This document shows, in pieces, positions 42,646-51,981 of a DNA stretch of 64,000 nt (position 1 is its first letter; the number at the start of each line of letters is the position of its first letter). A program made the position numbers and the translations under genes. The notes below the pieces were generated by a model. That model saw only the letters and a list, made by a program, of their open reading frames with translations. It made no database searches and had not been told where the DNA came from. Origin of the DNA: Planctomycetota bacterium (lineage in GTDB: Bacteria; Planctomycetota; UBA1135; GCA-002686595). The stretch spans positions 1 to 64,000 of the forward strand of contig JADJLZ010000005.1 of assembly GCA_016709875.1 (NCBI GenBank), written 5' to 3'.

Positions 42646-44880
42646 ATGAAGCACAGCTGCCTCATTCCGGTCCTGGTCCTGGCGCTGGTTCCCGCGGCGC
42701 GCGCGCAGAAGCCCGAACTCGATCCCGTCAGCTCCGCGCTGGCGGAGCCCGCCGCTCCCGTCTGGGACGAGGCGCAGGGCCGTTTGAAGGTCGTCTACGG
42801 CACCGAGATGCTCTTCGAGGGGACGCTCCAGGTGCGCGCCACGGAGAACGAGGAGTTCCGCGCCGTGAAGCCCGGCGAGGTGCTCTTCGCGCCCGCCGTG
42901 ACGACTGGCGAGCGCACCGACCAGTCGTGGAGTTTCGAGGCCGCGCCCGGATCCGGCGTCGGCGAGCTGCAGCTCTCGGGCGACGTGCACACGAGCGCCG
43001 AAGGCCTCGCGGCCGAGATGCGCGGCGCGGCACAGCAGCGCTTTCCGCTCGTGCGCACGAGCGTCGGCCAGAGCCGCAACCTGCGCAACGATGCGATCTA
43101 CGACCGGCACTGGGACTGGCTGCTCTCGGCGAAGGGTGGCACGACGCGCATCGCGCAGGCCAAACGCAACGCCGATGCGCAGAGCTTCCACTTGGAGACG
43201 CGCGGCCCCGCGCTGGAACTGGACTTCGCGCCGCTGTGGATGCAGCGTCACCGCAACTTGCCCGAGTACAGGCCCTGGACCTATCGCGTGTTCAAGGACT
43301 CGGTCAGCGGCTGGTGCTCGTGGTGGGCTTACCGCGACACGATCGATTCGAAGAAACTCGAGTCGGTCGCCGACGCGCTCGCCGCGCAGCACATGAACGA
43401 GTTCGGCCTGAAGTGGCTGCAGATCGACGACGGCTACCAGACCGGCAAGGGACTCCCGAGCGGCTGGCTCGAGTGGAACCAGAAGTTCGAGGGCGGCGCC
43501 GAGGCGACGGCGGACCTGATCCAGAAGCGCGGCTTCCGGCCGGGAATCTGGGTCTACTCGGCCTTCAGCGACGCCGACTACGCGCGCGAGCACGCTGACT
43601 GGTTCGTGCACGACGCGCAAGGCGCGCTCGTGAAGGGGCCGTGGGTGGACTTCGGCCTCGATGCCAACGTGCAGGCCGCGCTCGACGCGGTGGTGAAACC
43701 CACCTACCGGGGCTTGAAGAAGCTCGGCTTTGGCTACGTGAAGGTCGATTCGCTGCGGCACCTGCTCTACGACGCCTACAACCACGCGATCCCTGCGCTC
43801 GCCAAGGAGGGCGCGACGCCGCAGGCGACGCTGCGCAAATACCTCGAAGCGGTGCGCAAGGCGCTCGGCGGCGAGACCTACCTGCTCGCGTGCTGGGGTG
43901 TGCTGCCCGAGGTGATCGGCGTCGCCGACGGCTGTCGGCTCGGCGGAGACGGCTTCGGCCCCGCGACGCTGCAGCAGTACAACTCCTGGAACGGCCTCGT
44001 GTGGCGCAACGACCCGGACCACTGTGACGTGATGCCGAGCTGGAAGGAGGTCGCGGGCAAGGGCGACGCGGCGATCGCCGAAGCGCGCAAGGAATCGATC
44101 CTGCGCCCGACGCTGGCCTCGATGGCGGGCGCCGTGCTGATGCTCAGCGATCCGGCCGAGGTCTACGCCGATCCGCGCAACCTCGAGGGCGCCAAGCGCG
44201 CGCTCCCGGTGCTCTTCAGCGTGCCGGGACAGACCTACGACTTCGATGCGCGCAAGACCGACGCGCTGCTCGCTGGCAAGCGCACCAACATCCTCTCGGG
44301 CAAGGATCCCAGCCCCATCGACGCCGACCAGCAGGGCACGCTCGCGCCCTGGTGGCTGCAGGAAATCGACAGGTCCTTCGAGCACTGGAACGTGCTCGCG
44401 CGCTTCGACACGGCCGGCAAGGGACTCGCCGAGAGCGACGTGCGCTTCGAGGATCTCGGGCTCGAGCCGGAGCCCGAATACCTCGTCTACGAATTCTGGT
44501 CGAAACGTCTGGTGCCCGTGGCGCGCAGCGGCTTCCGTGCACCCGCGGCGGAACAGGGCGCGACGCAGGTCTTCGCGATCCGCGAGAAGCTCGACCATCC
44601 GCAGCTCCTCTCGACCTCGCGTCACATCAGCCAGGGTGCCGTCGAACTCTCCGAATTGGCCTGGAATCCGGGCACACTCGCGCTCGAGGGTGTCAGCGAT
44701 CTCATCGCGGGCGACCCCTACGAAGTCACGGTCTTCGTTCCCAAGGGCTGGAAGGCCAAGAATTCGCGCATCGGCGTGAGCGAGACGGAGACCCGGATCG
44801 ACGGGGATCTGGCGCGTTTCTCGCTGCTCCCCGCGATCTCCCAAAAAATGTTCTGGACGATCTCCTTCGAGAAGCCTTGA
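42646..44880 (+). CDS. Secreted alpha-galactosidase-like glycoside hydrolase (GH36/GH27-related)
   Basis: The 744-residue protein has a signal peptide (LIPVLVLALVPAARAQ), an N-terminal beta domain, and a TIM barrel with family motifs: SGWCSWWAYRD, LKWLQIDDGYQ, FRPGIWVYSAF, GYVKVDSLRH and CRLGGDGFGP. Asp368 in the KVDS strand is the likely nucleophile, and Asp435 in GGDG is a candidate acid/base. A C-terminal beta domain follows. It would release alpha-galactose or related sugars from polysaccharides or glycolipids outside the cytoplasm; exact specificity is unclear. It may be cotranscribed with the transporter gene upstream. Confidence 0.82.
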   Translation: MKHSCLIPVLVLALVPAARAQKPELDPVSSALAEPAAPVWDEAQGRLKVVYGTEMLFEGTLQVRATENEEFRAVKPGEVLFAPAVTTGERTDQSWSFEAAPGSGVGELQLSGDVHTSAEGLAAEMRGAAQQRFPLVRTSVGQSRNLRNDAIYDRHWDWLLSAKGGTTRIAQAKRNADAQSFHLETRGPALELDFAPLWMQRHRNLPEYRPWTYRVFKDSVSGWCSWWAYRDTIDSKKLESVADALAAQHMNEFGLKWLQIDDGYQTGKGLPSGWLEWNQKFEGGAEATADLIQKRGFRPGIWVYSAFSDADYAREHADWFVHDAQGALVKGPWVDFGLDANVQAALDAVVKPTYRGLKKLGFGYVKVDSLRHLLYDAYNHAIPALAKEGATPQATLRKYLEAVRKALGGETYLLACWGVLPEVIGVADGCRLGGDGFGPATLQQYNSWNGLVWRNDPDHCDVMPSWKEVAGKGDAAIAEARKESILRPTLASMAGAVLMLSDPAEVYADPRNLEGAKRALPVLFSVPGQTYDFDARKTDALLAGKRTNILSGKDPSPIDADQQGTLAPWWLQEIDRSFEHWNVLARFDTAGKGLAESDVRFEDLGLEPEPEYLVYEFWSKRLVPVARSGFRAPAAEQGATQVFAIREKLDHPQLLSTSRHISQGAVELSELAWNPGTLALEGVSDLIAGDPYEVTVFVPKGWKAKNSRIGVSETETRIDGDLARFSLLPAISQKMFWTISFEKP

Positions 44881-44926
44881 GCTCCCGGGCCCCTGGCCTG
44901 CTAGGCTTGGGTCCGAGGATCAAGAA

Positions 44927-45259
44927 TTGGCATTGTTCAACATCGTTCGCGTCCAGAGTGCGTGCCCGCGTTGTGGCGCGACAGCCAACGCCGAAGTCCA
45001 GTTCCAGTACGGCAGCACGCGCCAGAACTCCTACGACGTGGGCAACGAGCTGCAGTGGGGCGCCCACGACGTAGGCGAGCGCGACCTCTCGCAGGTCGTC
45101 GTCGACGGCGTCGCCGAAGTGACCTGCACGCGCTGCGCGAATCCCAAGGACGTGGATTTCTACATCTTCGTCACCGGCAACGCGATCGAGAAGGTCGAGG
45201 TCGCCGACGGCCGCTTCGACTTCGCGAAGTCGGGCGACACGTACATCGCGCTGAAGTGA
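44927..45259 (+). CDS. Small zinc-ribbon-like protein
   Basis: The 110-residue product has two CxxC pairs, CPRCG near residue 13 and CTRCA near residue 68, which probably bind one zinc. It starts with TTG at 44927, preceded by agga about ten bases upstream; no ATG gives a complete first CxxC. The rest is beta-rich. No family was recognised. Confidence 0.6.
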   Translation: MALFNIVRVQSACPRCGATANAEVQFQYGSTRQNSYDVGNELQWGAHDVGERDLSQVVVDGVAEVTCTRCANPKDVDFYIFVTGNAIEKVEVADGRFDFAKSGDTYIALK

Positions 45260-45608
45260 GGCGGCGCGGGGGATCGATCCTCCGACCCTTGCTGCGTGAG
45301 CTGACCCCCTGCAGGTGGGGAAGCAGGCCGGAGAGCGCTCGAGGATCCGCGGCCGCCTCCGAACCGCCCCGAGCGTGGCTGGACTCCCGCCCGAAGCGGT
45401 TGCCCGGCGTCGAATGGGTCCGCGATCTCGCGTCCCTCGATCCGGAGTCCGTGCTCGCCGCGCGCGGCCCTCGGCGGCGAGTCGGCCTGGGTGGTGCATC
45501 GCGGGCATAGGCCGGCTCCCGGAATCCCCGGCCGCAGTCGAGCGAGCCCTGGTGTCAGGGGGCCTGGCACCAGGGCTCGTCCAATCGCTGCGGAGGTCCG
45601 AACGAGGG
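45260..45608. other. Intergenic region without a gene
   Basis: These 349 bases lie between convergent genes. I see no convincing coding frame, and the open frames have no ribosome-binding site or recognisable product. The only structure found is a hairpin at 45543-45579. Confidence 0.6.
45543..45579. terminator. Long GC hairpin downstream of the beta-helix gene
   Basis: Outer arms of 12 bp (cgagccctggtg / caccagggctcg), one T-G pair and an inner cagg/cctg pair make a 17-bp stem with a GGG loop, 29 bases beyond the stop of the minus-strand gene. It is probably a terminator. The inner phrase ggtgtcag / ctggcacc recalls the palindromic elements' GGTGCCAG head, but the similarity is short. Confidence 0.55.
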
Positions 45609-47009
45609 CTACTGCTTCTCGAACGCCCCCATGTCGACGAAGGTGCCGCCGGGGATTCCCTGGTCGAACGCCGCCGGCCAGTCGTGGTCGCGGCCCGCTC
45701 CGTTGAGGTCGATCGGCACCGACTGGCCGATCGTGAGGCCGTCCTCGTTCACGTCGAGGAAGTCGTTAGGGATCTCGAGCTGGTTCCCATGGTCGAGGCA
45801 GTTGGACGTGCCTCGAAGCGTCAATCCGTATGCGAAAGCGATGGATCGAAACTCGGGGTCCTCCGAGAGGCAAGTCGGGGGGGCGGTCCCGGGCGGGTAG
45901 CCCTCAAGGTCACTCCAGCTCACGGTCACCGGGCCAGCGAACGTCGGAGTGAAGAGGGATCCCCCCCCGCCCAGCGTATTGCCCCACAGGATCGAATTGT
46001 GCAGGCCGCACACCGAGTTCGGAGAGCAGTACAGTGCCGGACCGTTGGCCAGGACTGTGACGACGTTCATGACGAACGTGCAGTTGACGATCTTCGCGTC
46101 GCTGAAGCTGGAGGGAGAGGTCTCTTCGAGGCAGATCCCGCCACCCTTCGCGCTCGATCCGCTGGCACTGTTCCTCCAGAAGACGCAGTTGGTGAAGCGC
46201 AGTTCGTTCGCACCCATGTCCTCGAGGTAGACGGCACCCCCGTCGCCGGAGACCGTGACCCGGTTCTGGCTGAAGACCGTGTTCACGATGTCACCGGCGT
46301 TCATGAACGACCCGGCGATGGCTCCACCCTTGCCCTCGTTGACCCAGTTGTCGTCGAAGGTAGAGCGCTTGATGTTCAGGGTCCACGACCCCGCTCCGGT
46401 GAGGTCGGAGAAGTACAGCCCGCCACCACGCACGGGACCGTGGTTGTGGACGAGCTTGCAGTCCGAGAGCAGCAGTTCCGTGTTGACGCAGTAGACGCCT
46501 CCGCCGAGCGCGGGGCCATTGGCCGAGGTGGAGGACTCGCCATTGATGATCTTGAATCCGCGGATCTCGACACGGTGGATCGAAGAGGCTCCGATGATCG
46601 AGAAGCAGCGCGAGCTCGTCTGGCCATCGATGATCGTCGCGTCGAAGCTGCCGCCCGGAGCCGGCGGATTCGGCCACGGGTTGGTCTCGTTGCCGAGGAA
46701 GCCGCCGTAGAAGGACAGGCCCTTCGAGACGAGGTAGCCGTCGAAGGGGCCGGACGGGCCAATAGGCAGGTACGTCCCCTCCTTGACCCAGATCTGGTCG
46801 CCGTCGGATGCGACACTGATCGCATCCTCGATGGTGGTCTTCGCCGTCGTCCAGTCCAGGCCGGTTCCGCCGCTGGAGCCTGGGTCGACGTAGTAGACGG
46901 TCGGTTGGGCCTGGGGGTGCGCGAATCCCGTGGACCGCATGCCGCAGAGTACGGCGAATACGAGCACGAATCTGCCAATCGCACCGCAGTGCGCGGACGA
47001 GCGTTGCAT
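45609..47009 (-). CDS. Secreted right-handed beta-helix protein
   Basis: The 466-residue protein starts at ATG 47009, with aggag seven bases upstream. A signal peptide (FVLVFAVLCGMRSTGFAH) is followed by TVYYVDPGSSGGTGLDW and beta-helix rungs (GGGVYCVNTELLLSDCKLV, GGGLYFSD, GGAVYLED). It ends at VDMGAFEKQ, the choice-of-anchor Q type end, and lacks the six-cysteine module that the related protein at 3823-5586 carries. A run of eight G in the coding strand (45961-45968) encodes GGGG. It is probably extracellular. No catalytic residues were recognised. Confidence 0.8.
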   Translation of the reverse strand: MQRSSAHCGAIGRFVLVFAVLCGMRSTGFAHPQAQPTVYYVDPGSSGGTGLDWTTAKTTIEDAISVASDGDQIWVKEGTYLPIGPSGPFDGYLVSKGLSFYGGFLGNETNPWPNPPAPGGSFDATIIDGQTSSRCFSIIGASSIHRVEIRGFKIINGESSTSANGPALGGGVYCVNTELLLSDCKLVHNHGPVRGGGLYFSDLTGAGSWTLNIKRSTFDDNWVNEGKGGAIAGSFMNAGDIVNTVFSQNRVTVSGDGGAVYLEDMGANELRFTNCVFWRNSASGSSAKGGGICLEETSPSSFSDAKIVNCTFVMNVVTVLANGPALYCSPNSVCGLHNSILWGNTLGGGGSLFTPTFAGPVTVSWSDLEGYPPGTAPPTCLSEDPEFRSIAFAYGLTLRGTSNCLDHGNQLEIPNDFLDVNEDGLTIGQSVPIDLNGAGRDHDWPAAFDQGIPGGTFVDMGAFEKQ

Positions 47010-47072
47010 GAGCAATCTCCTGTAGCTGGAAGGGAAGTGATGGCGGGAAGGCCAAGTCGGGAGACGCTTTGC

Positions 47073-47099
47073 AAGATATTGTGGGGGGGGTGGAGTCAA
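47073..47099 (-). promoter_or_regulatory. Candidate promoter with a C8 tract in the spacer
   Basis: On the minus strand TTGACT (47094-47099) and TATCTT (47073-47078) are separated by 15 bases, including a run of eight C (47083-47090), about 64 bases upstream of the beta-helix start. The arrangement matches the candidate at 8426-8452. The first hexamer is 5 of 6 to consensus, the second 4 of 6. Confidence 0.35.
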
Positions 47100-47202
47100 G
47101 GAGAAAATCAGAAATATCGGGACGCTGATGAGGACGGCGCGGGTACCCTCAGGTGCAGCGGGTCGAGATCGACTTCCCTTCTTCCCCAGTGAGGTGTCCA
47201 AG

Positions 47203-49071
47203 ATGAGCTTTCCGCCTTCCAACGCGCGCCCGCCTCGCGAGGCCTGTGACCTCCTCCGCCATTGGTGGATCCGGCGCCATCCGCTGCGCGTGCTCGGCGC
47301 GGTGCTGCTGGGCTCTTTGCTCGCGCAGAGCGGCCATACGCAAGTTGCGCAGTGCGTGAGTGTGTTGCCCGGCAGTCCACCCGTCTCGGGCGCGGGCAGC
47401 TTGCCCTTTGGAGTTCACTTCGTGTCGGGAGACGGGCGATTCGTGGTGTTCCAAGGCGGAACGACTCTGATGGGCGGCACCTCGGGGAGCGCGCACGCGC
47501 TCCTTCGAGACCGATTGACCGGCACCACAGAGGCGGTCAGCGTCGACAGCGCCGGAGTTCCCGTGCAGGTGGGAGGGTGGGGGCTCTGCATCTCGGACGA
47601 CGGGCAATTCGTCGCCTTCGAAACGGCGGATAGCGACATCGTGCCTGGCGACACGAACTGGTACCCAGACATCTTCGTGCGCGACCGGCAAATGGGCACG
47701 AACGATCGGGTCAGCCTGGCCTTCGATGGAGCGCAAGGGGACGGGGGCTGCTATTACCCTGCGATCTCGAACGGCGGGCGATTCGTTGCCTACGAGAGCG
47801 TCGCCACGAACCTCGTCCCCGGTGACACGAACGGGAAGGAGGACGTTTTCGTTCGCGACCGGCTGCTTGGGACGACCGAGCGTGTCAGCATCTCGAGCAG
47901 CGGTGCGCAGGGCAACGGTGACTCCAGGCTTGCATCCATCTCCGGCGATGGACGCTTCGTCGCGTTCCAAAGCACCGCGACAACGTTCGTCCCCGGGGAC
48001 ACGAACGGACGATTAGACTCCTTCCTGCACGACAGACTCACCGGAATCACCCAGCGCATCAGCGTTGCCACGGACGGCTCGCAAGGTGATGCGGACTCGG
48101 GCTTTCCGCTCGTTTCCGCCGATGGGAGGTTCGTCGCGTTTTCGAGCTCGGCCTCGAACCTCGTCCCAGGATTCTCTGGCGGCTACGACCTAGCGTACCT
48201 CCGGGACCTGAATCTCGGGACGACCCAGCTCGTGAGTATTGCACAGGATGGATCTCAGGCCGACTACGTCAGCTACGCGTGCGGCCTCTCGGCCAACGGA
48301 AGGTACGTGTGCATTCTCAGCGCGGCCACGAACCTCGTGCCGATCCCAACGCCGAACCAGGGCGAGACCTATGTACGCGACATGCGTACCGGGCAAACCA
48401 GCGTAGCCAGCACCCGGTCCGATGGCTCCTATTCGAACGGCGCCGGCTCGAAATCCTCGATCTCTGCGGACGGCCGCTTCGTCGTCTTCGAGAGCTATGC
48501 GACCGACTACGGACCGACCGACACGAACGGAACCTCGGATGTCTTCGTCAAGGATCTCCTCGCGACCGACTTCACCAGCCTTTGCGATCCGGCCCAGGGC
48601 AACGTCATCGCCTGCCCGTGCGGCAACCCGCCCTCCGGCACCGGCCGGGGCTGCGACAACTCCTCCCAAACCGGCGGAGCGATCCTCTCCGCGGCAGGCA
48701 ATTCCTACGTCTCGCAGGACTCGCTCGTGTTCACGAGCCTGTACGAGAAGGCGAACGCAACGAGTCTGCTCCTCCAGGGCACGGCTCTGATTCCGAACGG
48801 TGCCGTATTCGGCCAAGGCGTTCGCTGCGCCGGCGGCACGCTGAAGCGCCTGTACGTGAAGACTGCGACGGGCGGAATGATGACGGCACCCGACTTCGGT
48901 CTCGGTGACCCGACGATTTCCGCGCGCTCGGCCCAGCTCGGCGTGCCGATCGACTGCGGTGTGCCGCACTACTACTTCGTGTACTACCGCGACCCGATCG
49001 TGCTCGGCGGCTGTCCGGCAGCGAGCACCTTCAACGCGACGCAGACCGGCTCGATCCAGTGGTGGCCGTAG
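47203..49071 (+). CDS. Secreted beta-propeller (PD40) protein with Cys-rich C-terminal module
   Basis: The 622-residue product starts at ATG 47203 with gagg about eight bases upstream. It has a long polar N-region and a hydrophobic core (VLGAVLLGSLLAQSGH), as in the protein at 6531-8387. Eight or nine PD40 repeats follow (RFVAYESVATNLVPGDTNGK). The C-terminal module is the CDP subtype (LCDPAQGNVIACPCGN, GRGCDNS, GQGVRCAGG, LGGCPAAS). It is divergent from the beta-helix gene, sharing a 193-base region. It is likely a surface or secreted protein; function unknown. Confidence 0.85.
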   Translation: MSFPPSNARPPREACDLLRHWWIRRHPLRVLGAVLLGSLLAQSGHTQVAQCVSVLPGSPPVSGAGSLPFGVHFVSGDGRFVVFQGGTTLMGGTSGSAHALLRDRLTGTTEAVSVDSAGVPVQVGGWGLCISDDGQFVAFETADSDIVPGDTNWYPDIFVRDRQMGTNDRVSLAFDGAQGDGGCYYPAISNGGRFVAYESVATNLVPGDTNGKEDVFVRDRLLGTTERVSISSSGAQGNGDSRLASISGDGRFVAFQSTATTFVPGDTNGRLDSFLHDRLTGITQRISVATDGSQGDADSGFPLVSADGRFVAFSSSASNLVPGFSGGYDLAYLRDLNLGTTQLVSIAQDGSQADYVSYACGLSANGRYVCILSAATNLVPIPTPNQGETYVRDMRTGQTSVASTRSDGSYSNGAGSKSSISADGRFVVFESYATDYGPTDTNGTSDVFVKDLLATDFTSLCDPAQGNVIACPCGNPPSGTGRGCDNSSQTGGAILSAAGNSYVSQDSLVFTSLYEKANATSLLLQGTALIPNGAVFGQGVRCAGGTLKRLYVKTATGGMMTAPDFGLGDPTISARSAQLGVPIDCGVPHYYFVYYRDPIVLGGCPAASTFNATQTGSIQWWP

Positions 49072-49116
49072 ACGCGCTGCGCGTCCCTCGGCGGCCGCAC
49101 TGAGAGCGCGCCCGGC

Positions 49117-50949
49117 TCAGCTCCGCCCGCGCTCGGGATGCCGCACGAAGAACGGCCCGATCGCCAGCCCGTCGAGGTGTCCGAGCAGGAACGCTCTTAC
49201 CGCGTCGCGCGGTGTGCACACGATCGGCTCCTCGTGCATGTTGAAGCTCGTGTTGATCAGACACGGAATGCCCGAGAGCTTCTCGTACTCCGAGAGAATC
49301 GCGTGGTACTCCGGGTTGACCTCGCGGCGAATCAATTGCGGCCGCGCCGTGCCGTCGACGTGCACGGCCGCGGGGCAATTCGTGCGCATGAACTCGGTGC
49401 AGTCGAAGGTGATCGTCATGAACTCGGCCGTGTGCTCGGCGCCGGCGAGATTGAGGTAGCACTTCTCGCGCGCCTCCCAGAGCGTCACCGGCGCGAAGGG
49501 CATGAACTCCGTGCGGCCCAGGCGCTGGTTGAGCCACTGGTTCACCTCGGGCTCGCGCGCGTGGTAGAGGATCGTGCGGTTGCCGAGCGCGCGCGGTCCG
49601 TACTCCATGCGCCCACTGAATCGGCCGATCACCTCGCCTGAGTGCACGCGTGTCGCGACCTCGCGCACGAGGTCGGCGGGGCGCTCATAGCGCAGGTCCG
49701 CACGCTTCAGCTCGGCCTCGATCTGAGCCGGCGTGAACTCGGGGCCGTAGTAGGCGTTCGTGTAGCTCTCCAGCTTGCGCTCCTTCGCGCTCCACAGGAG
49801 CGCCAGACCGGTGCCGCAGCCGCCGTCGCCCATGTTCGGGTAGACGAAGGTCTGCTCGACCTCCTCGACTTCGTGGATGCGCTGGTTCATCTTCACGTTG
49901 GCCGTGACACCACCCGAGAGCACGACGTTCGCGCAGCCTGTCTTGCGCACCCAATGGCGCACGAGGCGCGCGGCGACGAGCTCGAGGACGTACTGGTACG
50001 CCGCCGCGACGTCGATCATCGGGAAGTGCGAGGCGAGGTGGCGCGAGAAGTGCACGTTCAGGTTCTGGTACAGGCGGAAGTCGCCCTCGTCGCCGAACTC
50101 GACGCGCGAGAGCAGCGCCTCGGCCAGCACGCGCGGATCGCCGTAGGCCGCGAGTCCGACGATCTTGCCCGCGTGGCGATCGGGCGAGAAGCCGAGCGAA
50201 CTCGTGACGCACTCGTAGAAGCTGCCGAGCGAGTGCGGGAAGCGCAGGTTCGAGAGGCGCCGCAGCTTGCCGTTTTCCGCCAGGCTGACCGAACCCGCGA
50301 GGCCCGATCCGTAGCCGTCGAGCGTCACGACCAGCGCGCGCTCGAAACCGCTTGCGAGCCAGGCGTTGGCGGCGTGCGAGAGGTGGTGCTCGGCGCGCTT
50401 CAACTTGTTCGCGAGGCCGAGCTTCGCGAGCCCCCGCTCGAGCTCCTCGGCCCAGCGCTGGTGGTCCGCGGCGGCGCGAGTGGCCCAATCGCGCGCGGCC
50501 TCGCGCGCGAGCGCGCGGCTGGCGGCGTCGCTCGCGCCGGCGATGCGGTAGACGAGCTCCTTCAAGCCGCCCTTCTGCATCGTCTGGTTCGGGTCGGAGA
50601 GGCCGTGGACGGAGCTCGTGCGCGCGGGCACGCGCGAGCGCGCCTCGTGCAGCAGCAATTCGAGGTTCTCGGGCCGGAAGCGATCCTCCCAGCGCGACTC
50701 CGCGTCGATCGCGTCGCGGATGAGCTCGCACTCCTTCTGCCAGTCGAGGAAGGGATAGGCGACCAGATCGATCTGGTCGGGGTTCGTGCCGGTCGCGTTC
50801 AGCGCGGCCTCGATCGCGAGCGCGGGGAAGCCCGAGGTCTGCTTGACGCGGTTGAAGCGTTCTTCGCCGGCGGCGAAGAGTACGCGGCCGTCCTCGACCA
50901 GCGAGGCGGAGGCGTCCTTGTCGAGAGGGGAGATGCCGAGGATCTTCAA
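49117..50949 (-). CDS. Carbamoyltransferase (NodU/CmcH family)
   Basis: The 610-residue protein has the N-terminal ASKHA-type domain (HHLSHAANAWLASGF, LDGYGSGLAG, LSGGVTANVKMN) that makes carbamoyl-adenylate from carbamoyl phosphate and ATP. The C-terminal transferase domain shows GRMEYGPRALGNRTIL and LINTSFNMHEEP. It would add a carbamoyl group to a sugar or secondary metabolite. TTG 50949 is chosen because it overlaps the upstream stop (TTGA) and the conserved KILGISPLDKDASASL begins there. The deacetylase-like neighbour suggests a surface polysaccharide or glycolipid as target. Confidence 0.9.
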   Translation of the reverse strand: MKILGISPLDKDASASLVEDGRVLFAAGEERFNRVKQTSGFPALAIEAALNATGTNPDQIDLVAYPFLDWQKECELIRDAIDAESRWEDRFRPENLELLLHEARSRVPARTSSVHGLSDPNQTMQKGGLKELVYRIAGASDAASRALAREAARDWATRAAADHQRWAEELERGLAKLGLANKLKRAEHHLSHAANAWLASGFERALVVTLDGYGSGLAGSVSLAENGKLRRLSNLRFPHSLGSFYECVTSSLGFSPDRHAGKIVGLAAYGDPRVLAEALLSRVEFGDEGDFRLYQNLNVHFSRHLASHFPMIDVAAAYQYVLELVAARLVRHWVRKTGCANVVLSGGVTANVKMNQRIHEVEEVEQTFVYPNMGDGGCGTGLALLWSAKERKLESYTNAYYGPEFTPAQIEAELKRADLRYERPADLVREVATRVHSGEVIGRFSGRMEYGPRALGNRTILYHAREPEVNQWLNQRLGRTEFMPFAPVTLWEAREKCYLNLAGAEHTAEFMTITFDCTEFMRTNCPAAVHVDGTARPQLIRREVNPEYHAILSEYEKLSGIPCLINTSFNMHEEPIVCTPRDAVRAFLLGHLDGLAIGPFFVRHPERGRS

Positions 50950-51959
50950 GCAGGTAGGCGGGGGGTGTTGGAGAGGCGCTCGTGGAGTTCGCGAGCGGTC
51001 ATGTTGCACCCGCCGAGCTCCCCGAGGAAGAACTCGATGTATCGGCGGATCGAGGCCAGGAACTGCTGCAGCTGCGCCTCGTCGCGCACGTACTCGGTGT
51101 GGCCGGGTGCGAGCGAGGGACTGTGCAGGGCCAGCGTGAAGACGCGCAGGCCGCGCGCGAAGAGCGCGCGCGAGAGGCGCAGGTTCTCGGACAGCGAATA
51201 ACCCTCCGGCGAGAGGTGCAGGCGCTCGAGCGCGCGCAGGCGCGAGAGCACGGCGGGCACGCGCAGGCCGCGCAGGGACTCGGCCAGACGGTGGCTGCGC
51301 GCGGAGGCGCCCCAGCCCACGAAAGCGCCGGTCGTCGGCAACGAGAGCAGCCGTGCGCGCTCGTCGATCCAGCTGGGCTCGCAGGCGAAATCGCTGTAGT
51401 CCGGCCCGCCGTCCGCGCTCTGGTCGAAGGCCGGGCAGAACGAGAGGTCGCAGCGGAAGCCGAACTCGACCAGCGTCGCCGCGGTGTGCGGCCCGAAGCC
51501 GTAGCGGCCGGCCTTGTAGCTCGTCGGTCGCACGTGCAGGTTCTCCTCGATCGCGGCGAGCAGCGCGCCGAGCTTGGCGCGCTCGAGCGCGGCGGGCAGG
51601 TTGCCGGGGTAGGAGTTGCGCGCGTTGAGCTCCTCCTCGAAGGGCGGCGAGAGCCAGGGGTGCAGGTGCGCGCCGATCTCGCAGCGGCCGGCGTCGTGGA
51701 TCGCGCGCAGCGGCTCGAAGGCCGCCGATTGCGCGGCGATCGGCTGGTCGATCACGTAGACCGGGCGCACGCCCAGCGCGTCGCACAGCGACTGGAATTC
51801 GCCGACGCGGCGCATGTGCGAGACGCCCGTCGCGCCGCGGTCGAAGGGGGCGTTCCAGTCGAACTCCTCCTCCGTGTCGACCACGACCAGCAGCACCGGC
51901 GGGTGGTCCGCGGGTAGACGCGCGTACGAAGCGGGAGCGGGGGGGCGGAGCGCCTGCAT
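50946..51959 (-). CDS. Polysaccharide deacetylase-like (WalW-type) protein
   Basis: The 337-residue protein begins with a proline-rich stretch, then VLLVVVDTEEEFDW and EIGAHLHPWLSPPF, the catalytic Asp and metal-binding His regions of carbohydrate esterase family 4 relatives. Later KAGRYGFGPHT and TLALHSPSLAPGH support the fold. It would remove acetyl groups from a surface polysaccharide or precursor. The Met at 51959 is the first start that leaves no Arg-rich nonsense N-terminus. Its stop overlaps the carbamoyltransferase start. Confidence 0.75.
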   Translation of the reverse strand: MQALRPPAPASYARLPADHPPVLLVVVDTEEEFDWNAPFDRGATGVSHMRRVGEFQSLCDALGVRPVYVIDQPIAAQSAAFEPLRAIHDAGRCEIGAHLHPWLSPPFEEELNARNSYPGNLPAALERAKLGALLAAIEENLHVRPTSYKAGRYGFGPHTAATLVEFGFRCDLSFCPAFDQSADGGPDYSDFACEPSWIDERARLLSLPTTGAFVGWGASARSHRLAESLRGLRVPAVLSRLRALERLHLSPEGYSLSENLRLSRALFARGLRVFTLALHSPSLAPGHTEYVRDEAQLQQFLASIRRYIEFFLGELGGCNMTARELHERLSNTPRLPA

Positions 51960-51981
51960 GCGTGCTCCTGCGCGCGCGGCT

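Noticed and set aside
41899..44844. Open frame of about 980 codons on the minus strand, opposite the transporter and galactosidase-like genes
   Set aside because: It mirrors two well-supported genes and has no recognisable motif or signal.
45260..45510. Open frames in the gap after the zinc-ribbon gene
   Set aside because: No ribosome-binding site, no recognisable product, and shadow-like composition on both strands.
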